A DNA stretch of 48,826 nucleotides from NCBI RefSeq assembly GCF_001418655.1, contig NZ_LIQZ01000115.1, positions 1 through 48,826 of the forward strand, written 5' to 3'. Position 1 is the stretch's first letter, and every line of letters begins with the position of its first letter. Positions 1 through 7,870 of the stretch are shown piece after piece. The DNA comes from Streptomyces phaeochromogenes (lineage in GTDB: Bacteria; Actinomycetota; Actinomycetes; Streptomycetales; Streptomycetaceae). A model generated the notes under the pieces. The model was not told where the DNA came from. It saw nothing but the letters and a program-made list of their open reading frames with translations, and made no database searches. The position numbers were made by a program, and so were the translations under genes.

Positions 1-1
1 G

Positions 2-1831
2 CTGAGTGGGGAGTACCGGTTCTTCCACTGGCACTTGGAGTTTCCGGATGTCTTCAATGTGCCGGAGGATCTGACGGCGTCGGGGGTTGATCCGGTTACG
101 GGGTGGGCGGGGGGCTTCGACTGTGTGTTGGGGAATCCGCCGTGGGACAAGGTCGACTTCAAGGATCAGGAGTACTTCAGCGTCGTTGAACCAAGCCTTG
201 CCCTGATCTCTGGAACAGCCCGTCGAGTGGAGATCGCGGCATGGTCAACCGAAAACCCAGAGGAAGGGGAGCGCTATCGAGCTGCTCGGCGACGGGTAAA
301 GTCGACGTTCCTGTACTTTGGCCAGTCGGGCACATTCCCTCTCGTCAGCAAGGGGTTGGCAGTCAAAGGCGTCAACTTCCTCCAAACCGACCAACTGTTC
401 ACTGAGCGGTTCGTTTCCATCACCGGGCAGCAGGGACGTTGCGGAGCAGTCGTCCCAACACAAGTCGCGACGGGAGCGAGTGCGCAGTTCCTCTTCCAGG
501 ACCTGACACGGCGGAGTGTAGTCAAGCACCTATATGACTTTGAGAATGGCAAGCGAATCAGGATTTTCCCTGCGGTGCACGCCAGCTATCAATTCTCTCT
601 GATCTCCCTCACCGGCCGCGGCCTGACCGAGCCTGCCGCGCGTTTCGCGTTCTTCCTCGGTCACCCCGATGAACTCGCCGACGGCAAAGCCGTGTTCACA
701 CTCTCCCCTGAGGAGATTTCCCTGATCAACCCGAACACAGGCACACTGCCAGTGTTCCGCACACGTCGTGACGCCGACCTGATGGTCGACATCTATCGAA
801 AGTCACAACCCCTCCGAAACAGATCCCATCCGTCCGGGAACCCCTGGGGGCTAGAATTCAAGCGGCTGTTCGACATGACGGACGACTTTCGCCTTTTCCG
901 CAACCGAGACTCCCTTGAGAACGAAGGGTGGCAACTGGAGGGAAACACCTTCGTTCGGGGAAACGAGCGGATGCTGGCTCTGCATGAAGGACGTATGGGG
1001 CATCAGTTCACGCACCGATTCGCAAACTCGGTCTCCTCGGCGGAACCGACACTGCGAGACCTGGACACCGCGGAATTTGTCACGCTGCCCGAGTATTGGG
1101 TAGAGGAATCCGTGGTACGAGAACGCATGGATCGCCGCAAGGTGAAGCCCTCATCCGCACTCCTCGGGCACCGCCGGGTTGCTCGCAGCACAGACGAACG
1201 GACATCGATTGCGGCGATCATCCCCTGGGGAGCAGCCTCATACGGCTGGATCATCTCTGCGGGCCCCGAAGTCCATCAGCTGCCCCTCCTGGCAGCCATC
1301 TATAACTCCTTCGTCTTCGATTACGCGCTGCGCAATAGTCTGACGCAGCCGAGTGTCCCGCAGGGGGTCTCCGAACAACTGCCCGCTCCATCACCGAGCA
1401 CAGTTGCCCCCTTCGCATCCTTCATCACACGCCGTGTCCTTGAGCTCACCTATACATCCCACGACATGGAGGCATTCGCCCGGGGCCTCGGCGACACAGA
1501 GGCCCCCTTCCACTGGAATGAATCCCGCCGGATGGTGATCCGCGCCGAACTAGACGCGTTGCTCTTCCACCTCTACGGAGTCTCTCGCGACGACGCCGAC
1601 TACATCCTGGAGTCATTCCAGACCGACAAGAAGGGCGGCCTCAAGTACAACGAGATCTCCAAGTACGGCGAGTACCGAACCAAGCGCCTGGTCCTCACAG
1701 AATACGACCGCATGGCGAAGGTCGGACTCAGCGTGGAAAACCCGCTGGTGGACGGCGCGAACTACACCTCGCCCCTCACCCCGCCCTCAGGCCAGGGCCC
1801 CCGACACGAGGCCCGGCCCGAGGCCTGCTGA
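2..1831 (+). CDS. Eco57I/PglX/DrmMI-like adenine-specific DNA methylase, C-terminal part (5' end outside window)
   Basis: The frame is open to the first base and the codons before the first possible start (TTG at 35) already read FHWHLEFPDVF, a conserved stretch just before the catalytic motif in this family, so the gene begins upstream of the window. Motif IV is visible as VLGNPPW about 45 residues in. The C-terminus has the family pattern of a target-recognition region followed by FHLYG and KYGEYRTKRL. Such enzymes methylate adenine N6 in large type IIG, BREX (PglX) or DISARM (DrmMI) proteins. The upstream genes that would tell these apart are not visible. Parts of the gene (about 180-1000) have more A/T-ending codons than the neighbours, which fits horizontal transfer. 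Family is confident, subtype is not. Confidence 0.85.
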   Translation: MSGEYRFFHWHLEFPDVFNVPEDLTASGVDPVTGWAGGFDCVLGNPPWDKVDFKDQEYFSVVEPSLALISGTARRVEIAAWSTENPEEGERYRAARRRVKSTFLYFGQSGTFPLVSKGLAVKGVNFLQTDQLFTERFVSITGQQGRCGAVVPTQVATGASAQFLFQDLTRRSVVKHLYDFENGKRIRIFPAVHASYQFSLISLTGRGLTEPAARFAFFLGHPDELADGKAVFTLSPEEISLINPNTGTLPVFRTRRDADLMVDIYRKSQPLRNRSHPSGNPWGLEFKRLFDMTDDFRLFRNRDSLENEGWQLEGNTFVRGNERMLALHEGRMGHQFTHRFANSVSSAEPTLRDLDTAEFVTLPEYWVEESVVRERMDRRKVKPSSALLGHRRVARSTDERTSIAAIIPWGAASYGWIISAGPEVHQLPLLAAIYNSFVFDYALRNSLTQPSVPQGVSEQLPAPSPSTVAPFASFITRRVLELTYTSHDMEAFARGLGDTEAPFHWNESRRMVIRAELDALLFHLYGVSRDDADYILESFQTDKKGGLKYNEISKYGEYRTKRLVLTEYDRMAKVGLSVENPLVDGANYTSPLTPPSGQGPRHEARPEAC

Positions 1832-1868
1832 GGTTCAATCGCCGTACGGCTGGGCCCGCCCAAAAGGC

Positions 1869-2054
1869 TCAGCTGTGCGCGGCGTACCGCACGAACGACA
1901 TCCAGCCGTCACGCCCGACCGCGAAGTGAGGGCGCGTCACATCCTTGGAGTCCCGTACGCAGATGGCCTGTTCAGTGACAGCGACCTCAACGCAGTCGTC
2001 GCCCTGGGTGCCGCTGTAGCTGGACTTGGACCAAGCGAGTTCCGTCGTGCTCAT
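1869..2054 (-). CDS. DUF397 domain protein, partner of XRE regulator
   Basis: A 61-aa protein with the DUF397 signature: W-x-K-S-S-Y-S near the N-terminus, then a G-D-D-C-V-E-V block and a V-R-D-S-K motif. DUF397 proteins are small actinobacterial proteins nearly always encoded next to an XRE/DUF5753 regulator; genetic work on such pairs supports a regulator/antagonist relation, but the biochemical role here is inferred. The ATG at 2054 overlaps the stop of the upstream regulator (ATGA), so the two are translationally coupled. A longer frame with an upstream start would lie inside the regulator and is not used. Confidence 0.9.
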   Translation of the reverse strand: MSTTELAWSKSSYSGTQGDDCVEVAVTEQAICVRDSKDVTRPHFAVGRDGWMSFVRYAAHS

Positions 2055-2929
2055 AGCTCTCCTCGCATTCGCTCCACCAGGCCCCGCGAGTCTTGGGGGT
2101 TCAGGGCCTGCGAGCGCAGTGTGCCATAGCACTGGTAGAGGAGGCTCACCTCTTTCGCGTCGCTGATCAGACGCCCGTTCTGCTGTCCTTCCGAGTACGC
2201 GAGCCGCCGACGCTCCGGCGTCTCCAGAAGCCTCACAGGACCGTCCAGGCACGCGTGGAACTTAGCGTCCAGCGGCACGACCTGAAGCGTCACATTGCGC
2301 TGAGCAGTGAGTTCCAGCACGTGGTCAAGCAAGCCCCGCGTCACCTCGGTTCCGCCGAGCCGTCGCCGAAACATGTGCTCCTCCACGATGAAGCTGAACG
2401 GGACATTCGGCCTCTCACGCAACAGCTTCTGGCGTTCCAATCGAGCAGCGACCTGGGCCTCCAGCTGCTCGTCCGACAACGGCGGAATGCTGTTGCCGAA
2501 CACCGCCCGCGCATACCCCTCCGACTGCAACAACCCCGGCACCAGCCTGCACTCATACGTACAAAGACTCACCGCCACCCGCTCCAGCCGAGCCCACCGC
2601 CGAAACCAAGCCGCCAGCCCCGCCTCCCCCCGCGTAAGAAATCTCGCCGCCCTCCGCAGCGCGCCAGTGTTCCCCAGTACCTCCTCCGCCCGCTCCACGA
2701 AGGACTCGTCCGGCATCCGGCGCCCCAACTCCACCGACTCCACGGTGTGTTTGGAGAACCGGACCAGGTCCCCGAAGTCGGCTCTACTGAACCCGGCGTG
2801 CTCGCGCAGGGCCTGGACGACGGCCCCGAAGGTCCGCAGACTGTCCGAGGGGTCGGGCTCCCGCTCCGCCTCACAGGCGGTCAGGTCATCACTGCCCGCG
2901 CCGTCCATGCTCTCCGTACAGTCGGTCAT
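2051..2929 (-). CDS. XRE-family HTH regulator with DUF5753 (Scr1-type)
   Basis: 292 aa. An N-terminal helix-turn-helix (about residues 30-85, around FGAVVQALREHAGFSRADFG and the KHTVESVELGRR recognition helix) is followed by a DUF5753 domain containing LVPGLLQSEGYAR, SFIVEEHMFRRR and the QVVPLDAKFHACLDGPVRLLE block. This is the standard actinobacterial pairing with a DUF397 gene, which follows with a 4-nt overlap. The ATG at 2929 is chosen because GGAGG lies 9 nt upstream; the frame could extend 22 codons further without a ribosome site. The gene is divergent from the HATPase gene at 3091, the usual three-gene arrangement in Streptomyces. Confidence 0.93.
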   Translation of the reverse strand: MTDCTESMDGAGSDDLTACEAEREPDPSDSLRTFGAVVQALREHAGFSRADFGDLVRFSKHTVESVELGRRMPDESFVERAEEVLGNTGALRRAARFLTRGEAGLAAWFRRWARLERVAVSLCTYECRLVPGLLQSEGYARAVFGNSIPPLSDEQLEAQVAARLERQKLLRERPNVPFSFIVEEHMFRRRLGGTEVTRGLLDHVLELTAQRNVTLQVVPLDAKFHACLDGPVRLLETPERRRLAYSEGQQNGRLISDAKEVSLLYQCYGTLRSQALNPQDSRGLVERMRGEL

Positions 2930-3090
2930 ACGCGGCCACCTCCAGGTGCGTACGTGCGCTGTTCCCCGCGATCGACTCACCCAGAGTGACGGCAAGATCG
3001 ACGTACCGTCTACAGAACGTCCCCGTACGCTGACGCAGCGTACGGGCTGCAGCTCTGGAACACTCCCCCGCGCTCCCCCACGGTGGTCTC
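2930..3090. promoter_or_regulatory. divergent promoter region, regulator / HATPase
   Basis: 161-bp spacer between divergent starts at 2929 and 3091. It must hold promoters for both transcripts and is the natural place for autoregulation by the XRE protein. No confident -35/-10 pair or operator could be picked by eye. Confidence 0.45.
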
Positions 3091-3528
3091 ATGAGCGCCC
3101 CCACACCCCAAGCCATCGCCGTCGTACGCACTTTCGCCCAGCGGCTGTCCTCCACCCGCCGCGGCGCACGCCTCGCCCGACTGCTCGCCGTCGAGCGGCT
3201 CCAGGCCTGGCAGGTGTCACCCGCCGTCACCGAACGCGCCGAACAGGTCGTGGCCGAACTCGCTGCCAACGCCGCGCTGCACGGCCGCATCCAGGGCCGC
3301 GACTTCCAGGTCGCCCTCACCCTGGACGAGGCAACCGGCACCGTACGCTGCTCGGTCACGGACCCACGCGGCGAACAACTTCCAGTCGTTCCCACGGCCT
3401 TGGACGCGGCGAACGAGTCCGGCCGCGGCCTACTCCTGGTCTCCGCCCTCGCCGACCGCTGGGGCACGGATCCCTATCCGCCGGGCGGCAAGACCGTGTG
3501 GGCGGAGATGAGTCCGCGGTCATGCTGA
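3091..3528 (+). CDS. RsbW/SpoIIAB-like ATP-binding protein (HATPase_c_2)
   Basis: 145 aa, the full length of the single-domain anti-sigma-factor-type ATPases common in Streptomyces. The N-box is seen as AEQVVAELAANAALHG, with the Asn that coordinates Mg-ATP; the G1-type box is V-T-D-P-R-G and the G2-type box G-R-G-L-L-L-V-S-A-L-A-D-R-W-G. Family members bind ATP and either phosphorylate an anti-anti-sigma factor or hold a sigma factor; which partner applies here is unknown. It is divergent from the XRE/DUF397 pair and monocistronic. Confidence 0.92.
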   Translation: MSAPTPQAIAVVRTFAQRLSSTRRGARLARLLAVERLQAWQVSPAVTERAEQVVAELAANAALHGRIQGRDFQVALTLDEATGTVRCSVTDPRGEQLPVVPTALDAANESGRGLLLVSALADRWGTDPYPPGGKTVWAEMSPRSC

Positions 3529-3721
3529 AGCCCCTCCCCCACAGGCCAGTTGGGGCAGCATCCCCGTTCCGCCCCTGCCACACACCCTCGCCACGATCCG
3601 TTCCCAGCCAGGGGACGCGAGGGGGAACACCACTCACGGTGCTGAACAATGCAAGAGAGCCACAACCGCGTTCAAGGTTTCAGGCAACCCCGCATCACGC
3701 ACCAAGTGAGTGCGACCGCGC
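3529..3721. other. convergent intergenic spacer
   Basis: 193 bp between the converging HATPase gene and the 437-aa gene. It contains short C-rich and G-rich blocks (CCCC near 3537-3540 and GGGG near 3552-3555) that could pair as a weak factor-independent terminator. No gene was recognised. Confidence 0.3.
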
Positions 3722-5035
3722 CTACGCCGACGCGGGCAGCGCAGGGAACACAACCACCGAGCCGTCCTTGTCGCGGGCAATCTCAACCGCCACGTCTGTC
3801 GTGGGGCTATTGACCACGACGCCGTCGCCCAGCTTGTGAATCCGGTTTACCGCGCGCATCAGGCGATCGACTTCACCGGTTGTGAAGACGGGCCTCAAAC
3901 CCTGCGGACGTGCCAGTTCCAGCGCCGACAGTCGTCGCAGGACACCGGCGATGCTCGACTCCAGTTTGTCGAGGCGCTGATGGTCGGTCTTGAGTGCGCG
4001 AGCGAAGTTCTCGAACAAGTTGCCAGGGTCGCTCTGGGCATGCTCGACGGCCTGCAGGACGATGACCCGCTGCTTCAGCGCAATGGCCAGGGCGGCGAGT
4101 TCGAGGTGAGTGCGGAATGTGCCGCCCTGATCGTCGATGCCGGGGAACGACTTGGTCAGCGTGCCGATCTCGACGGCCTTGCCGTCGGGCAACTTGTCGA
4201 GTGCGCTCTGCCACTGGACAAGGCGGCGGTCAGCGGCGGCCAGCGCCTTGCTGATGGCGTGCACTGCCGAGTCCAGTCCTAGCGAGACACCGAGCTTGCC
4301 CTGATCGAGAAGAATGGCGGTGGCTTTGTCAATGGCATCGCGGCAGCCGTCGAGTTCGCTGCGCTCGTCATCGAGCTTCTCTTCGTGCAGCTGCTCCAGC
4401 AGTTCTGTGATGTGTTCAATAGCCTGCTGGCGCTTGCAATCGGCATTCGCGCTCACCCCCACCGCTACGGCCATGAGCACGAGCGGCGCGGCCACAGTGA
4501 GCGCCGCGCTACCGGCTACCGCGACGCCGGCTGTTGCACCGGCTCCGCCGACTGCGCCTGCTGCTGCCGCTTTACCAACTGGCACGAACGTCGCACCGCC
4601 GACGATGCCCGTTGAGTTCACGAGCGCACCGCGGATGCCACCGGCCACCCCCTTCGCCGCCATCGGGCGAACGATGCCCTGACCGAACTGGGCGGCAACC
4701 TTCGCCGGAACCACCATGCGATACAGGCCTTCGCCGGCAGCGGTCGCCGTAGCGGCCACGGAGGAACTTCGCGCTGATTGCGTGATGAGCTGCGACAGGT
4801 GCTGTGCCAAGGGACTCGCGGCATCGAGCGGAATACCTCGGCTGCGGTCGAGCTTGTCGGGTAGCGGATGCACCTCAAGTGTGGCAATCGGCTCGTCGGC
4901 CAGGCCGGCCAGCACACTGCGCAGTTCGGCCAAGCGCTCTGCCGTCATCGGCTCGTCTCCGGCCAATGCGGGCACCCGGACGTCACCGGTCGCCAGCGTC
5001 CACACCGGAACGATTGCCTTGCGGTCGTCAGTCAT
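3722..5035 (-). CDS. unknown 437-aa protein with long Gly/Ala-rich hydrophobic core and coiled-coil segment
   Basis: No family was recognised. Residues 1-90 are a soluble N-terminal region. Residues about 92-200 are strongly Ala/Gly/Val-rich with glycine-zipper character (GKAAAAGAVGGAGATAGVAVAG) and end in a clear hydrophobic helix (AALTVAAPLVLMAVAVGVSA), resembling membrane-inserting segments of pore-forming or phage-type proteins. Residues about 205-290 are charged and heptad-like (ITELLEQLHEEKLDDERSEL), and the rest is helical. There is no signal peptide. The start ATG has GGGGGAG 5 nt upstream. Its place next to EVE/McrBC genes suggests, but does not show, a membrane effector role. Confidence 0.75.
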   Translation of the reverse strand: MTDDRKAIVPVWTLATGDVRVPALAGDEPMTAERLAELRSVLAGLADEPIATLEVHPLPDKLDRSRGIPLDAASPLAQHLSQLITQSARSSSVAATATAAGEGLYRMVVPAKVAAQFGQGIVRPMAAKGVAGGIRGALVNSTGIVGGATFVPVGKAAAAGAVGGAGATAGVAVAGSAALTVAAPLVLMAVAVGVSANADCKRQQAIEHITELLEQLHEEKLDDERSELDGCRDAIDKATAILLDQGKLGVSLGLDSAVHAISKALAAADRRLVQWQSALDKLPDGKAVEIGTLTKSFPGIDDQGGTFRTHLELAALAIALKQRVIVLQAVEHAQSDPGNLFENFARALKTDHQRLDKLESSIAGVLRRLSALELARPQGLRPVFTTGEVDRLMRAVNRIHKLGDGVVVNSPTTDVAVEIARDKDGSVVVFPALPASA

Positions 5036-5172
5036 CGTCTCCCCCAGTTTTCCAGCGACAGCCTACGGCTGACGTCCGACAAGAACGGCATGAACCTCGT
5101 GTATTCAGCTACGGGCGCCGTCTCCAGGTGAACTGACGATCTGACAACGAAAGGGTGCCCCTCACCTGCGAT

Positions 5173-5191
5173 GATCTGGATTGTCCAGATC
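5173..5191. terminator. 8-bp perfect inverted repeat downstream of EVE gene
   Basis: GATCTGGA (5173-5180) and TCCAGATC (5184-5191) are perfect complements around a 3-nt loop. The repeat lies 27 nt beyond the stop of the minus-strand EVE-like gene and about 140 nt upstream of the start of the 437-aa gene on the same strand. It could be a short terminator or an operator; there is no U-tract. Confidence 0.4.
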
Positions 5192-5217
5192 AAGAACGTC
5201 GCGAAGCCGCGGTCGTC

Positions 5218-5628
5218 TCACAGACCGGCCCGGGCCAGCAAGATCGGCAACGCCCCCGGCTTGACCTTCTGCACCGACCGCACCTGGCCGAGTTCCAGCT
5301 CGTCCCGGCCCACCGGATCGCGGTTCAGCGCGTCCGTCGCTTTGGGCAGCAGGGTCACATCGACCCGGTACGGGAAGTCCGGGTCGTCGGGGACCTCCCG
5401 GGGCTCCCTGTCGACCTCGCCCACCGCGGCTACCGCCGATTCCGGGTGGCTGAAGAAGAACCACAGGCGGTCGCCTGGGTTCATGCGGTTGCGTCGGCTG
5501 AGCCAGAAGTCGCGGCCGGGGTCTTCGCGGGCGAGACGGCGGATGGTCTCCTTGCCGGAAGGCTCCCCGTCCAGGGTGTCCTTGTTCGGGTTGAGGATGT
5601 AGATCCAGTCCTCCACGATCTCCCCCAT
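5218..5628 (-). CDS. EVE-like (PUA-fold) domain protein
   Basis: 136 aa. The layout fits an EVE/PUA-like domain: an N-terminal DWIYILNP strand, DFWLSRRNRMNPGDRLWFFFS (the family's basic stretch followed by PGD-hy-hy-hy-hy), then AVAAVGEV and a conserved FPYRVDV strand. EVE-type domains bind modified bases such as 5-hydroxymethylcytosine, and they recur beside or inside McrBC-type restriction proteins. This gene is divergent from mcrB at 5756, and the neighbouring McrB has a similar PUA-like module, so a role as a soluble modified-base reader for the same system is reasonable. The family call rests on pattern only. Confidence 0.65.
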   Translation of the reverse strand: MGEIVEDWIYILNPNKDTLDGEPSGKETIRRLAREDPGRDFWLSRRNRMNPGDRLWFFFSHPESAVAAVGEVDREPREVPDDPDFPYRVDVTLLPKATDALNRDPVGRDELELGQVRSVQKVKPGALPILLARAGL

Positions 5629-5755
5629 CGCCGTGGCGTCCGCTCTGACCCAGGAACGGATTCGCCGTGGCCCGCCATGGTGCCACCCGCGTAGGCCGCC
5701 CGCAGGAAGTCACTCAACCTCGGTTTGCTCAGGGGACATTGCCGCCGATTCCGGC

Positions 5756-7870
5756 ATGATGACCTTTATGACAGGTGGGGTGGATGTGCGCGCGGCGGCG
5801 GCCGAGTTCGACCGGCGTGCCGTGGCGGAGATCGAGTCGGCGGCCGAGGACGAGCGCAAGCAGGTGCTGTCCCTGTTTCCGCTGGAGGAGTGGGCGAGGC
5901 TGCCGCTGGCGCGCTACGCCCTCGGGCAGGTCGCGCCGTCCGCATCGGGGCCGGCGTACTGCCGACTCATGGAGTTCGGCACTCCGCACCTGGGCAGCAT
6001 CAAGGGCGGCAGTGCCGCGAAGCACATCATGTATCACCACGTCTCCGGCGAGTGGCGGCTGGCAGCTCCCCTGCGCGGCATGGATCCGCAGGACGCTTGG
6101 GCGGAACTGCGCGGACAGTTCGTCCGGGCCTTCGACGCCGTCAGGTCGGGAGACTTCGAGGCTCTGGACGACCTCGAAGTGCTGCGATTCGGGCCAACGT
6201 TGGTGACGAAGTCACTCGCTACCTATTTCCCCCAGCACTTCCTGCCCATCTACGCGGCCGAGCATCTGCGCAGGTTCGTCACCCTGCTGGGCGGCGCGGC
6301 GGAGGCCGACGCACCTGCCTGGCGCAGAAATCGTCAGCTGCGGGAACTCGTGGGCGAGCGTGTCGAGTTCGAAGGCTGGACGGGGCAGGAGGTGATGCGC
6401 TTCCTGTACAGGCACTTCGATCCGCGTCCCCGGCAGCGCACCATCTGGAAGATCGCCCCCGGTGAGCGCGGCCGCTTGTGGGAGGAGTGCCGGGACGGCG
6501 GGTTCATCTGCGTCGGATGGGGCGAACTCGGTGATCTCGGCCAGTACCAGAGCGACACCGAACTGAAGCAGGCGTTGGATGAGCACTGGCCGCGCAGCAG
6601 TGGGGGCAGTCTGACTCTCGCCCGCCGGCTGCTGGCCTTCCGGGACCTGGAGGCGGGAGACCAGGTCGTCGCCAACCGCGGGATGGACGAGATCCTGGCC
6701 ACCGGCACGGTCGACGGGAACTATCGCTTCGAACCGGACCGTCCGGAATTTCCGCAAGTCGTCTCAGTGAATTGGGACGTCTCCCACGGACAGAAGCTGT
6801 CGAAGCCCCAGCACGGATGGCGTTCCACCTTCGCCAAGGTCGACCCGGCCCTCTTCGCCAAGTTCACCGCACACCAAGCCGACTCCAGCCCGGACACGGG
6901 CCAGGCTCAGGCGGGCGTGCCAGTCACGCTGCCCGAGGACGTACAAGCCGTACTGGACGCGCTGGAGCGCAAAGGGCAGGTGATCCTGCACGGGCCACCC
7001 GGTACAGGCAAGACCCGGCTCGCGCTCGGCGCTGCCCTCGCCCTGGCGGGCCGCGCCGACGTGCTCGGAGCCGACGCCCGCCAACGTGCCGAGGCCCAGG
7101 CCCAGATGCTGCACGGCGACCGTATCCACCTGGTCACGTTCCACCCCTCGTACGGATACGAGGACTTCGTAGAGGGCTTCAAGCCGGACCTGAGCGCCAC
7201 GGGCCCCGGACTCACCCTCGCCCTCGCGGACGGTCTGTTCCACACCCTGTGCAGCCGGGCTACCACCCACCCCGAGCAGACGTTCCTTCTGGTCATCGAC
7301 GAGATCAACCGCGGTGACCTGCCGCGGATCTTCGGTGAGTTGATAACGCTCCTCGAACTCGACAAGCGGAACCTGCCGGTCGCCCTGCCAATCAGCAAGC
7401 GGCGCTTCGCCGTGCCGACGAACGTCCGGATCATCGGCACGATGAACACCGCGGACCGGAGCATCAGCCACCTGGACGCTGCAGTCCGCCGCCGCTTCGC
7501 CTTCCTGCCCGTCGGCCCCGACCCGGACGCCGTCTCGGGAACCGTCGGCCCTCTCGACCTGGCCGCGTTCTTCGAGTCCCTCAACACCCGCATCACCCGC
7601 CATCTCGACGCCGACCACCAGATCGGGCACGCCTACCTGCTGCGCGACGGCGAGCCGATCGCCACCGAGGAGGATCTGGCCGCTGCCTTCCACCACGAGG
7701 TGATCCCGCTCCTGGAGGACTACTGCCTCGGCCGGGCCGACCTGCTGCACCGCATCCTCGGCGGCCTCGTCGACGCGGACACCGGACGCCCCGTCCTCAT
7801 GTCCTCGCAGGATCTCGCCGACGCGCTGGCGACCGAGTTCACCAGCGGCGCGCCGGGCCCCGATGCCTGA
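5756..7870 (+). CDS. mcrB: McrB-like AAA+ (GTPase-type) restriction subunit with PUA/EVE-like N-terminal module
   Basis: 704 aa from the ATG at 5756; ATG codons at 5759 and 5768 are equally possible because no strong ribosome site is seen. Residues 1-220 are helical and unassigned. Residues about 230-380 look PUA/EVE-like (IWKIAPGERGRLWEE, FICVGWGELGDLGQY, RDLEAGDQVVANRG). The C-terminal AAA domain has the P-loop GPPGTGKTR (about 412), Walker B LLVIDEINRGD (about 511), the McrB-type GTMNTADRS sensor (about 561) and RRRFAF arginine fingers. McrB multimers recognise modified DNA and translocate on NTP hydrolysis while recruiting McrC. The stop overlaps the mcrC start by 8 nt, so the two form one operon. 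Confidence 0.9.
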   Translation: MMTFMTGGVDVRAAAAEFDRRAVAEIESAAEDERKQVLSLFPLEEWARLPLARYALGQVAPSASGPAYCRLMEFGTPHLGSIKGGSAAKHIMYHHVSGEWRLAAPLRGMDPQDAWAELRGQFVRAFDAVRSGDFEALDDLEVLRFGPTLVTKSLATYFPQHFLPIYAAEHLRRFVTLLGGAAEADAPAWRRNRQLRELVGERVEFEGWTGQEVMRFLYRHFDPRPRQRTIWKIAPGERGRLWEECRDGGFICVGWGELGDLGQYQSDTELKQALDEHWPRSSGGSLTLARRLLAFRDLEAGDQVVANRGMDEILATGTVDGNYRFEPDRPEFPQVVSVNWDVSHGQKLSKPQHGWRSTFAKVDPALFAKFTAHQADSSPDTGQAQAGVPVTLPEDVQAVLDALERKGQVILHGPPGTGKTRLALGAALALAGRADVLGADARQRAEAQAQMLHGDRIHLVTFHPSYGYEDFVEGFKPDLSATGPGLTLALADGLFHTLCSRATTHPEQTFLLVIDEINRGDLPRIFGELITLLELDKRNLPVALPISKRRFAVPTNVRIIGTMNTADRSISHLDAAVRRRFAFLPVGPDPDAVSGTVGPLDLAAFFESLNTRITRHLDADHQIGHAYLLRDGEPIATEEDLAAAFHHEVIPLLEDYCLGRADLLHRILGGLVDADTGRPVLMSSQDLADALATEFTSGAPGPDA

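Noticed and set aside
2307..3839. 510-codon plus-strand frame across the regulator and HATPase genes
   Set aside because: Ser/Arg/Pro-rich shadow crossing two well-supported genes.
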